From assembly GCF_008725655.1 (NCBI RefSeq), contig NZ_VYXP01000001.1, positions 248,001-312,000 on the forward strand: a stretch of DNA of 64,000 nucleotides, read 5' to 3'. This stretch comes from Marinihelvus fidelis. GTDB taxonomy: Bacteria; Pseudomonadota; Gammaproteobacteria; Xanthomonadales; SZUA-36. The notes below the pieces were generated by a model. That model was not told where the DNA came from and did no database searches. It saw only the letters and a program-made list of their open reading frames with translations. Below, piece by piece: positions 9,701 to 18,280 of the stretch; position 1 is the stretch's first letter, and each line of letters begins with the position of its first letter. The position numbers were made by a program, and so were the translations under genes.

Positions 9701-12414
9701 ACAGAAGCCGTGAACTGCTGTCCGGCATCGCTGAAGCCCGCCAGTGTCGGCGGTTCGGCAATGGCCAGCGTGACGGGCAGGTCCCCCTCGGGCTGGCGCT
9801 CCGGGGGCTCTGCCGCCAGCAGGGCTTCCAGGCCGGGTGGCGGCGGCCCCGCTTGTGTCGTCGGCTCACCGTCGGCACCGGTGGTGGTCTCGAAGATCAC
9901 GAACTCGGCGGCCGGGCCCATGTCGGCGGGGCGCGGCAGTTCGGCCGGCGTGTACAGTGTGCAGTCGATATTCATCGGCAGTTCGCCACCCTCGAGGCGC
10001 TGCGCATAGCTGCGGCTCAGCCGCAGCCTTGGCGCTTCCCCTGCGATCAGTGGTTTCAGGTCGCCAAGGGTTTCACGCAGTGGCTCGCGAACATCCTCCA
10101 GGACCCAGACCCGCGACGATGGGTCCAGGGCCTCGGCGCCGGGCTGGCGGCAACTGGCGAACCCGAATTGCCCGGGCTCAAGATCCAGGGCCAGTACGGG
10201 GTCATCGCCCTCGGCGGGGAGGGTCACACGGCCGGTCTGGCCCGGGGCCAGGGTCATCACGCCATTCTCATCCGCGCTCAGCGGCGTGCCGTCCGGTGCC
10301 GCCGTACCAGGCGGGAAACGCAATGAACAGGCGTAGTCCACGGCGCTCTCGCCGCCGTCCAGGCCCAGCCGCACCGCGCCGCCCAGCTCGGGCGCATAGT
10401 CGAACAGGGCGATGCCCTCGCGCAGGTCGGCGACCTTGCTGTCGTCGGACCAGTGATACAGGCGCTGCCGTGCCGGCCGCGAGCCCGGCGGCGTGGCGCA
10501 GAGCAGGGCGGCCTGGCCTTCACCTGCCGGCAGCGGGACAAACACCTGGTCGGCCGGGTCGAAGCCGCCCACGGTGCCCGCGAGGTCGCCGTCACGTGGC
10601 AGCTTGGTGGCCTGCCGCGGCAGGTCGTCCGGCTCGTTGCTGGCCAGGGCCGGCAGGCGCTTGATGTTGACCTCGTAGGTGTCCTGGATCGCTTCTTCCA
10701 GGCTGCGCAGCGCCAGTGCCCAGTCGCCGGCCGGCAGCAGGGAGCGGAAGGTATAGGCGCCTTCGCCGTCCTCGAAGATGACCCGCGCGCCCACCTGGGT
10801 TCTGCCCTGGAAGAGCTTGGCGTCCATGCCGCCGCCTTCCGGCGGGCGGATGTCGAGTTCGATGGCGGTTTCGCCATCCAGGCGGAACAGGTAATAGTCG
10901 ATGTCGCCCTTGCTGTGGAAACCGCCGCGCACGCCACTGCCAAAGACCAGTCGCTGGCCGTCATTGGCGTCGTTGTTGGGTTCGCCTTCGAAGTCCGATG
11001 GTCGGGGGCCCAGGTCCATGACCCGGAGCAGGTAGTCACCCCCGGCACGCACCGTGGCGAAATACTCGCCGGGCACCAGCGCCAGGGCGTCGGCGGTGGA
11101 GCGCCGGCCCGTGGCGCGCACGTCGGCGACCGGGCCGTCGGCGCCGGTAAGCTGGACCCGGTCCGCGTCCACGGTGAACACGCGCCACAAATGCTCGGGC
11201 TTGTCGTCGGGCACGACGAAGGAATAGACGTCGATGTCATCGGCGGCGGCACTGCCGGACACGCGCAGCGCGTCGGTCAGTGGCTGGGCAGCGGCCAGGC
11301 TGTCGTTGGGTTCGGCCTCCTGGTTCGGCCGGGCGGCCTGGCCCGGCGTGAGCGACAGCGTGTAAGCCGCGGCCGTGGCGGCGTTATCACGGCGCTCCAG
11401 CAGCAGTTCATAGTTTCCCGCGGCGAGTGACAGCGGGGTCGATGCCAGGCCGCCGCGCGCCGGCGCGCGCGACCACAGCGATGTCGCCGCGCTGCCCTCC
11501 ACGCGGCGCAGTTCCACGTCCAGGCGGGCGTCGGGTGCCGGCAGGTCGATGGCCAGCGCCAGGTCGGCGGGGCTGTCCAGGCTGAAGGACAGCAGGTCAT
11601 CGTCATTCTGCAGCAGCATGCCCCGGAACGGCTGGCCCGGGGTGAGCGGGTTGGCGGTTTTCTCGTTGGGCTCGGTTTCGTCGAGGCCGTCCGGTGCGGG
11701 GCCCAGTCGAACCAGGACACGGGGTGGCGGCGCGTCGCCGGCCGGGGGCTGCAGGCGCAATTTCAGCGCCGAGTCGGTGACCAGCGGGTAGCGCCCACCG
11801 GGGGGGACCGGCACGCCGTCCAGGCGAATGTCCGGCCGGGCGCGGGTCTCGGCGATCACCTCCACCTTGCGCGCCGACGGGCTCGCCGGCAGCGTCAGTT
11901 CAAGGGTGGAGGTGAGTTCAAAGTATAGGTCGCCATCGGTAAGGGTGGCGCCGGCTTCGGGCGCTTCGCTCAAGTCCGGGGCATCCGCGGTCTTCGCCAC
12001 GGTCAACGTCGCCGCGCCCGTTTTCGAACTGACGCTGAGCAGGTAAGGGTGGCCGGTTGACAGCAGCAGCGGCCCGAGTTCCGGGGCCGTGTCCAGGTGG
12101 GCAGCCGAAGCCAGCCGGTCCGGCTTGGTGCGGCCGTCATAGCGGCCATCGGCGTTGGGAAAACTGACCAGGACAAGCGCGCCGGGCTGGGACAGGCTGA
12201 GGGTATAGAAGCCATCGGCTTCAGCCTGGACCCAGACGAAGGCGCCGTCGGCCATGGCCCCGGCATCGAAATCGTGGGCGCCCTGCGACAGGGTCGGCGC
12301 GGATTCCAGGACGGCAGCCTGTTCGGCCACGGCCGCCATCGGGTCATTCTGCGCCTGCGCGATCGGCGCCAGTGCGCAGGCCATCACGGCCAGGGCCCAG
12401 CTGCGTCGGTTCAT
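6748..12414 (-). CDS. Giant exported protein with PPC-like repeats and two vWA domains, 1888 aa
   Basis: A signal peptide (NRRSWALAVMACALAPIAQAQ) indicates export. From about residue 246 there are four tandem PPC-like (bacterial pre-peptidase C-terminal) units, each starting with an acidic EPN or EPD turn (near 248, 368, 478 and 593) and containing D-x-D-x-[FY]-x-F motifs. A NEW3-like beta domain and a discoidin-like region follow in the middle. Two vWA domains come last: the first starts near D1436 (DTSGS) and the second near D1638 (DASGSM) with VTDGEETC downstream, so the second has the full metal-ion-dependent adhesion site. A small C-terminal beta domain ends it. The start at 12414 has GGGGGAG in front, better than the upstream in-frame ATG at 12447. 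Likely a surface or periplasmic adhesion protein; the ligand is unknown. Confidence 0.85.
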   Translation of the reverse strand: MNRRSWALAVMACALAPIAQAQNDPMAAVAEQAAVLESAPTLSQGAHDFDAGAMADGAFVWVQAEADGFYTLSLSQPGALVLVSFPNADGRYDGRTKPDRLASAAHLDTAPELGPLLLSTGHPYLLSVSSKTGAATLTVAKTADAPDLSEAPEAGATLTDGDLYFELTSTLELTLPASPSARKVEVIAETRARPDIRLDGVPVPPGGRYPLVTDSALKLRLQPPAGDAPPPRVLVRLGPAPDGLDETEPNEKTANPLTPGQPFRGMLLQNDDDLLSFSLDSPADLALAIDLPAPDARLDVELRRVEGSAATSLWSRAPARGGLASTPLSLAAGNYELLLERRDNAATAAAYTLSLTPGQAARPNQEAEPNDSLAAAQPLTDALRVSGSAAADDIDVYSFVVPDDKPEHLWRVFTVDADRVQLTGADGPVADVRATGRRSTADALALVPGEYFATVRAGGDYLLRVMDLGPRPSDFEGEPNNDANDGQRLVFGSGVRGGFHSKGDIDYYLFRLDGETAIELDIRPPEGGGMDAKLFQGRTQVGARVIFEDGEGAYTFRSLLPAGDWALALRSLEEAIQDTYEVNIKRLPALASNEPDDLPRQATKLPRDGDLAGTVGGFDPADQVFVPLPAGEGQAALLCATPPGSRPARQRLYHWSDDSKVADLREGIALFDYAPELGGAVRLGLDGGESAVDYACSLRFPPGTAAPDGTPLSADENGVMTLAPGQTGRVTLPAEGDDPVLALDLEPGQFGFASCRQPGAEALDPSSRVWVLEDVREPLRETLGDLKPLIAGEAPRLRLSRSYAQRLEGGELPMNIDCTLYTPAELPRPADMGPAAEFVIFETTTGADGEPTTQAGPPPPGLEALLAAEPPERQPEGDLPVTLAIAEPPTLAGFSDAGQQFTASVSVANDSPERQSLDIGFSVPGDGWQIEPASRTAELAPGSKAEITAHVTAPPWISPAQRPQLVVTASAGSAFAADAVAIPVLATSLPLDPVTYWHAPDALRGGLNVLHHGLGARITHWGDEAADDNVQAREAALHDGLAPHTGSVNLPPDVAFKLAVPAEIAGVMVQLRSTVDASRWPTAIEVHAPDGADGWRRVALAALRSNHAPQYLVFDQPVTVDRLRFTFPNENGNNQQVYIQDLQAIVTPGTHPQGLAPINIADPDLGGHVVWANSNFGGSWNSELLVARPERSNSGWPNPRKTRTATATLAFHQDRAARVQSIHWLGDEKDQLRIAAARVDASLEGPNGPWRSLGTLEAPATGDLQSTLTLPSPAWARYLRLTFDLPETGSPVGPDGIRVIEAPGHSVLGLWEDDQPRAAYEAMHDLAPDAAVEPIGGPSRDAAVALPMGQTVASSAVIERNEDWWSFEVPAGQVHGLQLSFERERPEVVAELSTSAGDSVALEQSGAANELQAVLQPGSYHLRVYEPPRSVVITWDTSGSVAHYIPRTLAAVRTWGRSLQPGRDALQLLPFGTEGFLLEDWAETPEALEPALRELPESQSSDSETALVIAAKGLQERQGARGIVVMTDAETSMRSELWPELLKTMPRVVALSVDSDSRANAAVMMDWANINGGRFQRVIGPLGLADGMDMANALFRAPKPYAMTATLEELVEPEGEAELTIQAVAGAPATGAVELILDASGSMLQQMEGRRRIDIAHEALTKLVTDTLPEGTPFAFRAFGLEEDACLTELKIPLAPLDRDAAARVIGAVPAINLAKTAIADSLRAAGNDLAEASEPRVVVLVTDGEETCDGDPEAAIEELRQAGLDARVNIVGFAIDDAALAETFAGWADAGGGSYFDASGAEALQGAIGDALKPRFDIIRTYLDGRQETVGRATLGETITVPAGRLTLAPGSAATGDAVTLQVAPQAQLTLDYAPGQGLSLLEQADE

Positions 12415-12437
12415 GCGTGCTCCCCCCACGATTGAAC

Positions 12438-12454
12438 GGGTATTCATGATACCC
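12438..12454. promoter_or_regulatory. Inverted repeat in the divergent promoter region
   Basis: GGGTAT at 12438-12443 and ATACCC at 12449-12454 flank a 5-base spacer, between the divergent giant vWA gene and the PH-domain gene. A TATAGT box at 12492-12497 could serve as -10 for the plus-strand operon. It could be an operator; no regulator is identified. Confidence 0.35.
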
Positions 12455-12517
12455 CTTTGCGCCGGGGCACCTTCAAGTACGGGGCAATGGCGTATAGTTT
12501 GCGCACAACAGGCATCG

Positions 12518-13045
12518 ATGGCTCACATGACATTTACCAACCCGCAACTTGACACCGACAGGCTGCCGCGTGCGGCCGCACTCGACCTGCACCCGCTGCC
12601 GCCCGAGCATCGCCGCGAGATTCTCGTCCAGTCGGCCATCGTGGTGACGGTTTTCCTGCTGCTGTCCCTCGTGCCGCAGGCCATCGTGGCGATTCCTTCG
12701 CCGGTCAGGGTGGCACTGCTCGCCTTGCCGGCCGCGGCCCTGTTGCTGGGCGGACTGCTGACGGTACTGGCCGTGGTACGGTTCCGCCGCAAAGGTTATG
12801 CGCTCAGGGCGCATGATGTCGTGTTCCGCACCGGCCTGTTCTGGCGCAAGACCACCGTGCTGCCATTTGACCGGGTGCAGCATGCGGAGGTGACCCACGG
12901 GCCGCTGCAGCGCCGGTTCGGGCTGGCCACGCTGAAGTTCTTTACCGCCGGCGGCTCCAGTGTCGACCTGCAGATCGAAGGCCTGCTGGCCGCTGATGCC
13001 GAGCGACTGCGGGAAACGGTCCTGGCGCGTAGCGGACATGGCTGA
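12518..13045 (+). CDS. PH-domain membrane protein, YdbS-like
   Basis: The 175-residue protein has two transmembrane segments (about 36-55, VVTVFLLLSLVPQAIVAIP, and 65-85, LALPAAALLLGGLLTVLAVV) and then a bacterial PH (bPH2) domain with FRTGLFWRKTTVLPFDRVQHAEV and the GLATLKFFTAGGSS stretch typical of YdbS/YdbT proteins. In Bacillus, YdbS and YdbT contribute to resistance to antimicrobials from a competitor; the role in Gram-negatives is unclear. ATGs at 12518 and 12527 are both possible and neither has a strong ribosome-binding site. The 3' end overlaps the next gene by 8 bases, the usual ydbS-ydbT arrangement. Confidence 0.85.
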   Translation: MAHMTFTNPQLDTDRLPRAAALDLHPLPPEHRREILVQSAIVVTVFLLLSLVPQAIVAIPSPVRVALLALPAAALLLGGLLTVLAVVRFRRKGYALRAHDVVFRTGLFWRKTTVLPFDRVQHAEVTHGPLQRRFGLATLKFFTAGGSSVDLQIEGLLAADAERLRETVLARSGHG

Positions 13046-14606
13046 AACCGACGTGCCGCAAGCGGGCGGTGATGACTGGAAGCGGGTCTCGCCACTGGCC
13101 GCGCTGGACTTCCTGGTGGTCATGGTCCGGCACGGATTCATCCAGGCATTGCCCGCCTTCGCGGTGCTGGTGGCCAGCGCCTTCAATTCCGAGCGGCTCG
13201 ATCTCGCCTGGGTGCTGGGCCTTGGCGTGCTGGTCGTACTGGCCGGCGCCGCCTGGTCGGTGCTCAGCTACCTGCGCTTTGGTTATCGCGAGCAGCCGGG
13301 GCGCATCGAGGTCCGCAAGGGCGTGCTGCATCGCGAGACGCTGAAAGTCGCCTTCGACCGCATCCAGAACGTGGCGGTGCATGAGCCGTTCTACATGCGC
13401 CCGTTTGGCATGGCCGCTGTCGGTATTGATACCGCCGGCAGCAGTGGCAAGGAGATCCGCCTGCCAGGTATCGCCCTGGAACCGGCGCGGCAGATGCGCC
13501 AGCGCCTGGTGCTGGCGGCGGAAGGCCATGATGGCGAGCACGGGGGTACAGTTGAAGCCGACGACGGGCGCGAGCACGTGCGCGGCCAGGTCCTGCTTCG
13601 GCTGAGCCGGCAGGACGTTGTCATCGCCGGCCTGACTGCGAATTTCATGATCTGGGTGGCGGTCGCGTTTGCCACCGTCATGGGCTCCGGCGACACGGCG
13701 GAGAACCTGCTGGCCTGGGTGGGCGCGCGGCTGGACCTGGCGGGCATCGCGGACGCGCTCAGGCAGACCGGCGGACCCTGGCTGCTGGGCCTGGCGGCCT
13801 CGCTGGCGTTCCTGCTGGCCGTGATGGTGCTGCCGCTGATTTCGGTCATCGGCGCGCTGTTTCGCTATGACGGCTTTACCCTGAGCGTGGATGGCGACCG
13901 CTTCCGTTGCGCCAGCGGCCTGCTCAGCCGCCACGACAACTCGGTTCGAACCCACAAGATCCAGGCAGTGACCTGGAAACAGAGCGCCGTGGGCCTGTTG
14001 TTCGCGCGCTTCAACCTGCAGTTGCGCCAGGCCAGTGCCGGCACGGCGGCCGGTGCGGAGATCCAGCCCGGTGCCCCGGGCCAGCGTGCCTTCCAGGTGC
14101 CGTCATTACGGCCCGGCGAGGCGACGGACCTGACCGCGAAGTTTTTGCCCGGCTGCGATGCCGGGGCCCCACGATTAACGGGAGTTGATGGACGCGCCTT
14201 CATGCTGGTGAATGCCGGCTTTGTGCTGGCGCCGATAACGCTGGGCATGGTCACCGCCGCCTTGCTGGTGCACCCGGCGTTCCTGGTCGTGTGGTGCGTG
14301 ATCGCCACGCTGGTCATTGCCATCACCTGGCGCTGCTGGAAACAGGCGGGCTGGGCGGTAGTCGGTGACCACGCGGTAACACGCCGTGGCTTTATCGGCT
14401 CCAGCAGTACCTGGTTTCCGCTCAGCAAGGTCCAGCGGGTCGACCTGGTGCAGACACCCTTGCAGGCCCGCCGTGGGCTGGCCCACCTGGTTATCCACCT
14501 GGCGTCCCATTCAATGACGGTCTTCTGGATGCGTTTTGAAGATGCCGAGCGGCTGCGAGACCTGGCCATCGCGCAGGCCGAGACCAGTCGGCAGCCCTGG
14601 TTCTAG
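13038..14606 (+). CDS. PH-domain membrane protein, YdbT-like
   Basis: This 522-residue protein has the YdbT layout: repeated pairs of transmembrane helices, each followed by a bPH2 domain. Visible units are helices near 20-75 followed by YREQPGRIEVRKGVLHRETLKVAFDRIQNVAVH, helices near 195-275 followed by the RCASGLLSRHDNSVRTHKIQAVTWKQ block, and helices near 390-430 followed by TRRGFIGSSSTWFPLSKVQRVDLVQTPLQARRGLAHL. Three PH-like modules in one chain is the expected family organisation. It partners with the YdbS-like protein whose gene it overlaps. The sulfite-oxidase-like gene follows after only 26 bp, so it may share this transcript. Confidence 0.85.
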   Translation: MAETDVPQAGGDDWKRVSPLAALDFLVVMVRHGFIQALPAFAVLVASAFNSERLDLAWVLGLGVLVVLAGAAWSVLSYLRFGYREQPGRIEVRKGVLHRETLKVAFDRIQNVAVHEPFYMRPFGMAAVGIDTAGSSGKEIRLPGIALEPARQMRQRLVLAAEGHDGEHGGTVEADDGREHVRGQVLLRLSRQDVVIAGLTANFMIWVAVAFATVMGSGDTAENLLAWVGARLDLAGIADALRQTGGPWLLGLAASLAFLLAVMVLPLISVIGALFRYDGFTLSVDGDRFRCASGLLSRHDNSVRTHKIQAVTWKQSAVGLLFARFNLQLRQASAGTAAGAEIQPGAPGQRAFQVPSLRPGEATDLTAKFLPGCDAGAPRLTGVDGRAFMLVNAGFVLAPITLGMVTAALLVHPAFLVVWCVIATLVIAITWRCWKQAGWAVVGDHAVTRRGFIGSSSTWFPLSKVQRVDLVQTPLQARRGLAHLVIHLASHSMTVFWMRFEDAERLRDLAIAQAETSRQPWF

Positions 14607-14632
14607 GGCCGACAGTGACTGGAGATCGAGTG

Positions 14633-16168
14633 ATGAGCGTTCTGCACCGTCGAACCCTGCTCCAGGCCATGGCGCTGGCCGGCGTGGGCACGGCACTGAA
14701 GCCGCTGGCACTATTGGCCAGTGCCACGCCGTCGGTCCGCCCCATGCCGACGGGCAAGCTGGCGGACTGGTTCATCCTGCACAACGACCGGCCGTGGGCG
14801 CTGGAAACCCGGCGCGCCGCGTACGGCATCGCACCCATCACGCCGCAGTCGGCGTTTTTCGTGCGCAACAACCTGCCGACACCACCGGAATCCATCATCG
14901 CCAACCGCGACGGCTGGCGCTTCGAGGTCAGCGGCGTGGCCCGTCCCGGCAGCCTGACGCTGGCGGAACTGAAAGCCCTGCCGACGCGGGTGGTGGCCAG
15001 CGTGTTGCAATGTTCCGGCAATGGCCGCGCGTTCTTCCCGCACCGGCCGTCGGGTTCGCCGTGGAGCCTGGGCGCGGCGGGTTGCGCGCTGTGGACCGGG
15101 GTTCGTGTCGCTGACGTGCTGGAACACTTTGGCGGTGCGCTCGAAGAGGCGCAGTACCTGACCGCCACCGGCGCCGAAGACCTGCCGGAGGGTGTCGATG
15201 CCGACCAGGTGGTGGTCGAACGCTCCATTCCGCTGGACAAGGGAATGGACGACTGCCTTTTGGCCTGGGAAATGAACGGTGAGCCGTTACCGCTGGTGCA
15301 TGGCGGGCCGCTGCGGCTGATCGTGCCCGGCTACTACGGCGTCAACAACGTGAAATGGGTCAGGCGCCTGGCGCCCACGGCGGCCGAGTCGGGCGCCAAG
15401 ATACAGGTCTCCGGTTACCGCGTCCGCGAGGTGGGGGAATCCGGCGGGCCGCAACACCCGTCAATGTGGCGGATGAACGTGAAATCCTGGCTGAACGGCC
15501 CCGGGGGTGACGGCGGACCGGTGGTGGCCGGCAAGGCGATGCTCTATGGCGTCGCCTTCTCCGGTGAGCGCGGCGTCAGCCGGGTCGAGGTCTCGGCCGA
15601 TGAGGGCCAGACCTGGCGAGAGGCGGACTTCGTGGGCCCCGACCTGGGCCCCAATGCGTGGCGGAGTTTTGTCCTGCCGGTCGAACTGGCCGCGGGTGAA
15701 TACCGGTTCGTGTCACGGGCCACCGACCGTCAGGGAGACACCCAGCCCGCGGACGCCACGCCCAACCACCGCGGCTATGGACACAACGGCTGGCGCGATG
15801 CCGCGCTGACCGTCAACGTGGTGAACACGTTACCGGCGGCCGCCGAACCAGAACCCGGGGAATCTGTACACCAAAACGCCGTAGCCACGCCTACCGCTGC
15901 GGTGGACACGCCACTGTCCCCGCTGGCGCGCGAAGGCAGGGCGGTCTACCTGGACCGGGCCCAGCCCGCCTGCGGCGCCTGCCATACCCTGGCCGATGCC
16001 GGCAGTGCAGGGGTCACCGGCCCCAACCTGGATGTCCTGAAACCCGGCGCCGACCGGGTGCGCCTGGCAGTCGAGCAGGGCGTCGGCGCGATGCCCGCGT
16101 TCGACGCCCTGCTGACCGAGACCGAAATCGAGGCCCTGGCCGCCTACGTGGCGGAAGCGACCCGTTAG
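14633..16168 (+). CDS. Tat-exported sulfite-oxidase-like molybdopterin enzyme fused to cytochrome c
   Basis: The N-terminus HRRTLLQAMALAGVG is a twin-arginine signal, consistent with folded cofactor export. Residues about 45-270 form the sulfite-oxidase molybdopterin domain, with C127 in VLQCSGNGR as the molybdenum thiolate ligand; residues about 280-400 form the Mo-co dimerisation domain. After a linker, C447-G-A-C450-H451 is a c-type haem site with a downstream MPAF methionine as likely axial ligand. The known family oxidises sulfite to sulfate in the periplasm and passes electrons to cytochrome c, which here is part of the same chain. The ATG at 14633 has GGAG upstream; a GTG at 14615 is less likely. 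The next gene encodes a dihaem cytochrome c, so the two probably form an electron-transfer pair. Confidence 0.87.
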   Translation: MSVLHRRTLLQAMALAGVGTALKPLALLASATPSVRPMPTGKLADWFILHNDRPWALETRRAAYGIAPITPQSAFFVRNNLPTPPESIIANRDGWRFEVSGVARPGSLTLAELKALPTRVVASVLQCSGNGRAFFPHRPSGSPWSLGAAGCALWTGVRVADVLEHFGGALEEAQYLTATGAEDLPEGVDADQVVVERSIPLDKGMDDCLLAWEMNGEPLPLVHGGPLRLIVPGYYGVNNVKWVRRLAPTAAESGAKIQVSGYRVREVGESGGPQHPSMWRMNVKSWLNGPGGDGGPVVAGKAMLYGVAFSGERGVSRVEVSADEGQTWREADFVGPDLGPNAWRSFVLPVELAAGEYRFVSRATDRQGDTQPADATPNHRGYGHNGWRDAALTVNVVNTLPAAAEPEPGESVHQNAVATPTAAVDTPLSPLAREGRAVYLDRAQPACGACHTLADAGSAGVTGPNLDVLKPGADRVRLAVEQGVGAMPAFDALLTETEIEALAAYVAEATR

Positions 16169-16231
16169 TTCTGTCCGGCGTAACTGCTATCCTGCAACCA
16201 TCGCACCGTGAATTTCCCTGGGTCGAATCTG

Positions 16232-18211
16232 ATGAAACATGGATTGTTGTTCCTTACGCTGCTGGCGCTCGCCCTGCAGTGGGTTGGCGGTTCACCGGCA
16301 CAGGCCCGGGAGTACGAGCGCGAGCGGCCGCCGCGCCAGTTGACGGCCGAGCAGGCCGCCACGGCCGCGGCCAACTACCAGCAGTATTGCGCGCTGTGTC
16401 ATGGCGATGATCGCCAGGGTCATGTCAACGACCATGCGCCCTCGCTGCGCAGCCAGAGCCTGTTCGAGTCCGGCGTGCCGCACGCCATCCTGCGGCCGTT
16501 GTCCTATGGTCGCGAGGGCACGCCCATGGGCGGTTACCTGGACGAGGTGGGTGGCCCACTGACGCTCGACGAGGCCTGGGACCTGACCTACTGGCTGTTC
16601 TGGGAGTCCGGTGCGGAGCGGGTGAAGCTCAGCGAGGACCCGGTGCCGGGTGATATCACCCGTGGCGCGGCCGTTTACCGGCAACACTGCGCGGATTGCC
16701 ATGGTGTCGACGGCGAGGGCGTGACGGCACCGGCGCTGGCCAACCCGTCGGCGCTGGCGCACAACAAGGATGAGTTCATCCGCTATGCCATCGAGAAAGG
16801 GCGCCAGGACACGCCGATGCCGGCCTTTGAAGGGGTGCTGGCGGCAGCGGACATCGACAACGTGACGGCCTACATCCGCAGCCTGGCGAAGGACCCGGCC
16901 GGTGAGCGGCCGGCACTGCGCGCGTTGCCCACGCCGGACCAGTACGTGCTGAACCCGGACCAGCCTGACCCCGAATTCGAGCTGCGGGATGGCCGCTATG
17001 TGACCGCCCCGGAACTGCACGCCGCGATGGTGGCGAAGAAGCGACTGGTGCTGCTGGACACGCGCGTGACCTCGGTCTGGCAGCGCGCGCATATCGAGGG
17101 CGCGGTGCCGTTCCCGTATTACACCGACCTGGCGGCGAAGGTGGAGACCCTGCCCAGGGACGCGCAGATCGTCGCCTACTGCTCCTGCCCGCGCGCGGCG
17201 GCGGACTACATCATCGACCAGCTTGCCGGGTTGGGCTATACCCGCACCGCGGTGCTGTACGAAGGCATCTTCGGCTGGATGAACCAGGGCTTCCCGGTGG
17301 TCCGCGCGGAGCTGGGTGGGCAGGCCGCCGCGGCGTCCCCGGCCGTCCTGCCGGGCCTGGCCGCTGACCTGGTCAATCACTACGATTTCGACCACCCGCT
17401 GGCGGACGACCCGGGCCAGGAAACCGACCTGGGCCTATCCGGGACCTCGCTGTGGCTGGTCAACGGCGGTGCCGACATGCGGGTGGACGACGCGGCCTGG
17501 CCGGGCGCGGGCCGGGCGCTGCAAACGCGCCAGGTAAACCCTGAGTCCGAAGGCAATGACGACTGGAAGGCGGGCGTCTACGCCGAAGGCGGTGTGACCA
17601 CGCTCAACGCGTTCAACGCCGCGCAGGCCATCACGTTGATGGGCTGGGTCAAGCCCACGGGTGCGCACCCGGGCATGAACACGACCTCGGCGGAGCCGGG
17701 CGACCGTTTCGGCTCTGTAGGGCTGTTCGGCATACTGTCCGGCACCTCGGAAGGGCACCTGGTCCGTGCGCTGGTGGAGATCATCACCGTCAATGACACC
17801 CTGCGCCTGGTGGCCCTGGGCCGGCGCGAGGACGAGGGGACATCGCTGTTGCTGGCCGCACCCGGCGACTGGCAGGCCTACCTGCCGCGCGACCGCTGGA
17901 CCCACGTGGCGGCCACGTTCGATTACGATGCCGGCGAGATGGCGCTGTTCATCAACGGTGAGGCCATCGACGCCGAATACACCACCGCCGGCGACCCCTG
18001 GGCGGTCGACGGCCCACCCAAGCCGGACCTCTCGTCAGCGACCGACCCGCGTGGCATCAAGATTGGCGGCAGCTATCCGCAGAACACGCTGGAGCGCAAC
18101 CCGTTCAATGGCCGTTTCGACGACCTGATGTTTTTCAATCGGGCGCTGACGGTTGACGAGGTTCGCGCGCAGTACCGGCAGTTTGTCGAGCCGGCGCATC
18201 CGACGCACTAA
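16232..18211 (+). CDS. Secreted fusion: two cytochrome c domains, rhodanese, LamG-like domain
   Basis: A signal peptide (KHGLLFLTLLALALQWVGG) is followed by two c-type haem sites, C53-A-L-C56-H57 and C153-A-D-C156-H157. Residues about 255-365 form a rhodanese-like domain with LLDTRV, HIEGAVPFPYY and YCSCPRAAAD, where the first Cys of CSC sits at the usual catalytic position although the surrounding loop is not canonical. Residues about 385-655 form a LamG/concanavalin-like domain with MGWVKP, WTHVAATFDY and FDDLMFFNRALTVDEV. I know of no described enzyme with this order. Next to a sulfite-oxidase-like gene, a dihaem electron acceptor with sulfane-sulfur handling is a reasonable inference. The ATG at 16232 gives a normal signal peptide. 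Confidence 0.85.
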   Translation: MKHGLLFLTLLALALQWVGGSPAQAREYERERPPRQLTAEQAATAAANYQQYCALCHGDDRQGHVNDHAPSLRSQSLFESGVPHAILRPLSYGREGTPMGGYLDEVGGPLTLDEAWDLTYWLFWESGAERVKLSEDPVPGDITRGAAVYRQHCADCHGVDGEGVTAPALANPSALAHNKDEFIRYAIEKGRQDTPMPAFEGVLAAADIDNVTAYIRSLAKDPAGERPALRALPTPDQYVLNPDQPDPEFELRDGRYVTAPELHAAMVAKKRLVLLDTRVTSVWQRAHIEGAVPFPYYTDLAAKVETLPRDAQIVAYCSCPRAAADYIIDQLAGLGYTRTAVLYEGIFGWMNQGFPVVRAELGGQAAAASPAVLPGLAADLVNHYDFDHPLADDPGQETDLGLSGTSLWLVNGGADMRVDDAAWPGAGRALQTRQVNPESEGNDDWKAGVYAEGGVTTLNAFNAAQAITLMGWVKPTGAHPGMNTTSAEPGDRFGSVGLFGILSGTSEGHLVRALVEIITVNDTLRLVALGRREDEGTSLLLAAPGDWQAYLPRDRWTHVAATFDYDAGEMALFINGEAIDAEYTTAGDPWAVDGPPKPDLSSATDPRGIKIGGSYPQNTLERNPFNGRFDDLMFFNRALTVDEVRAQYRQFVEPAHPTH

Positions 18212-18280
18212 CGGGTTTCCGCGTTGCGATGTACCATTCCAGCATCGCGGTTCCATACGCTAATCAACAAGGAGCTCAAC

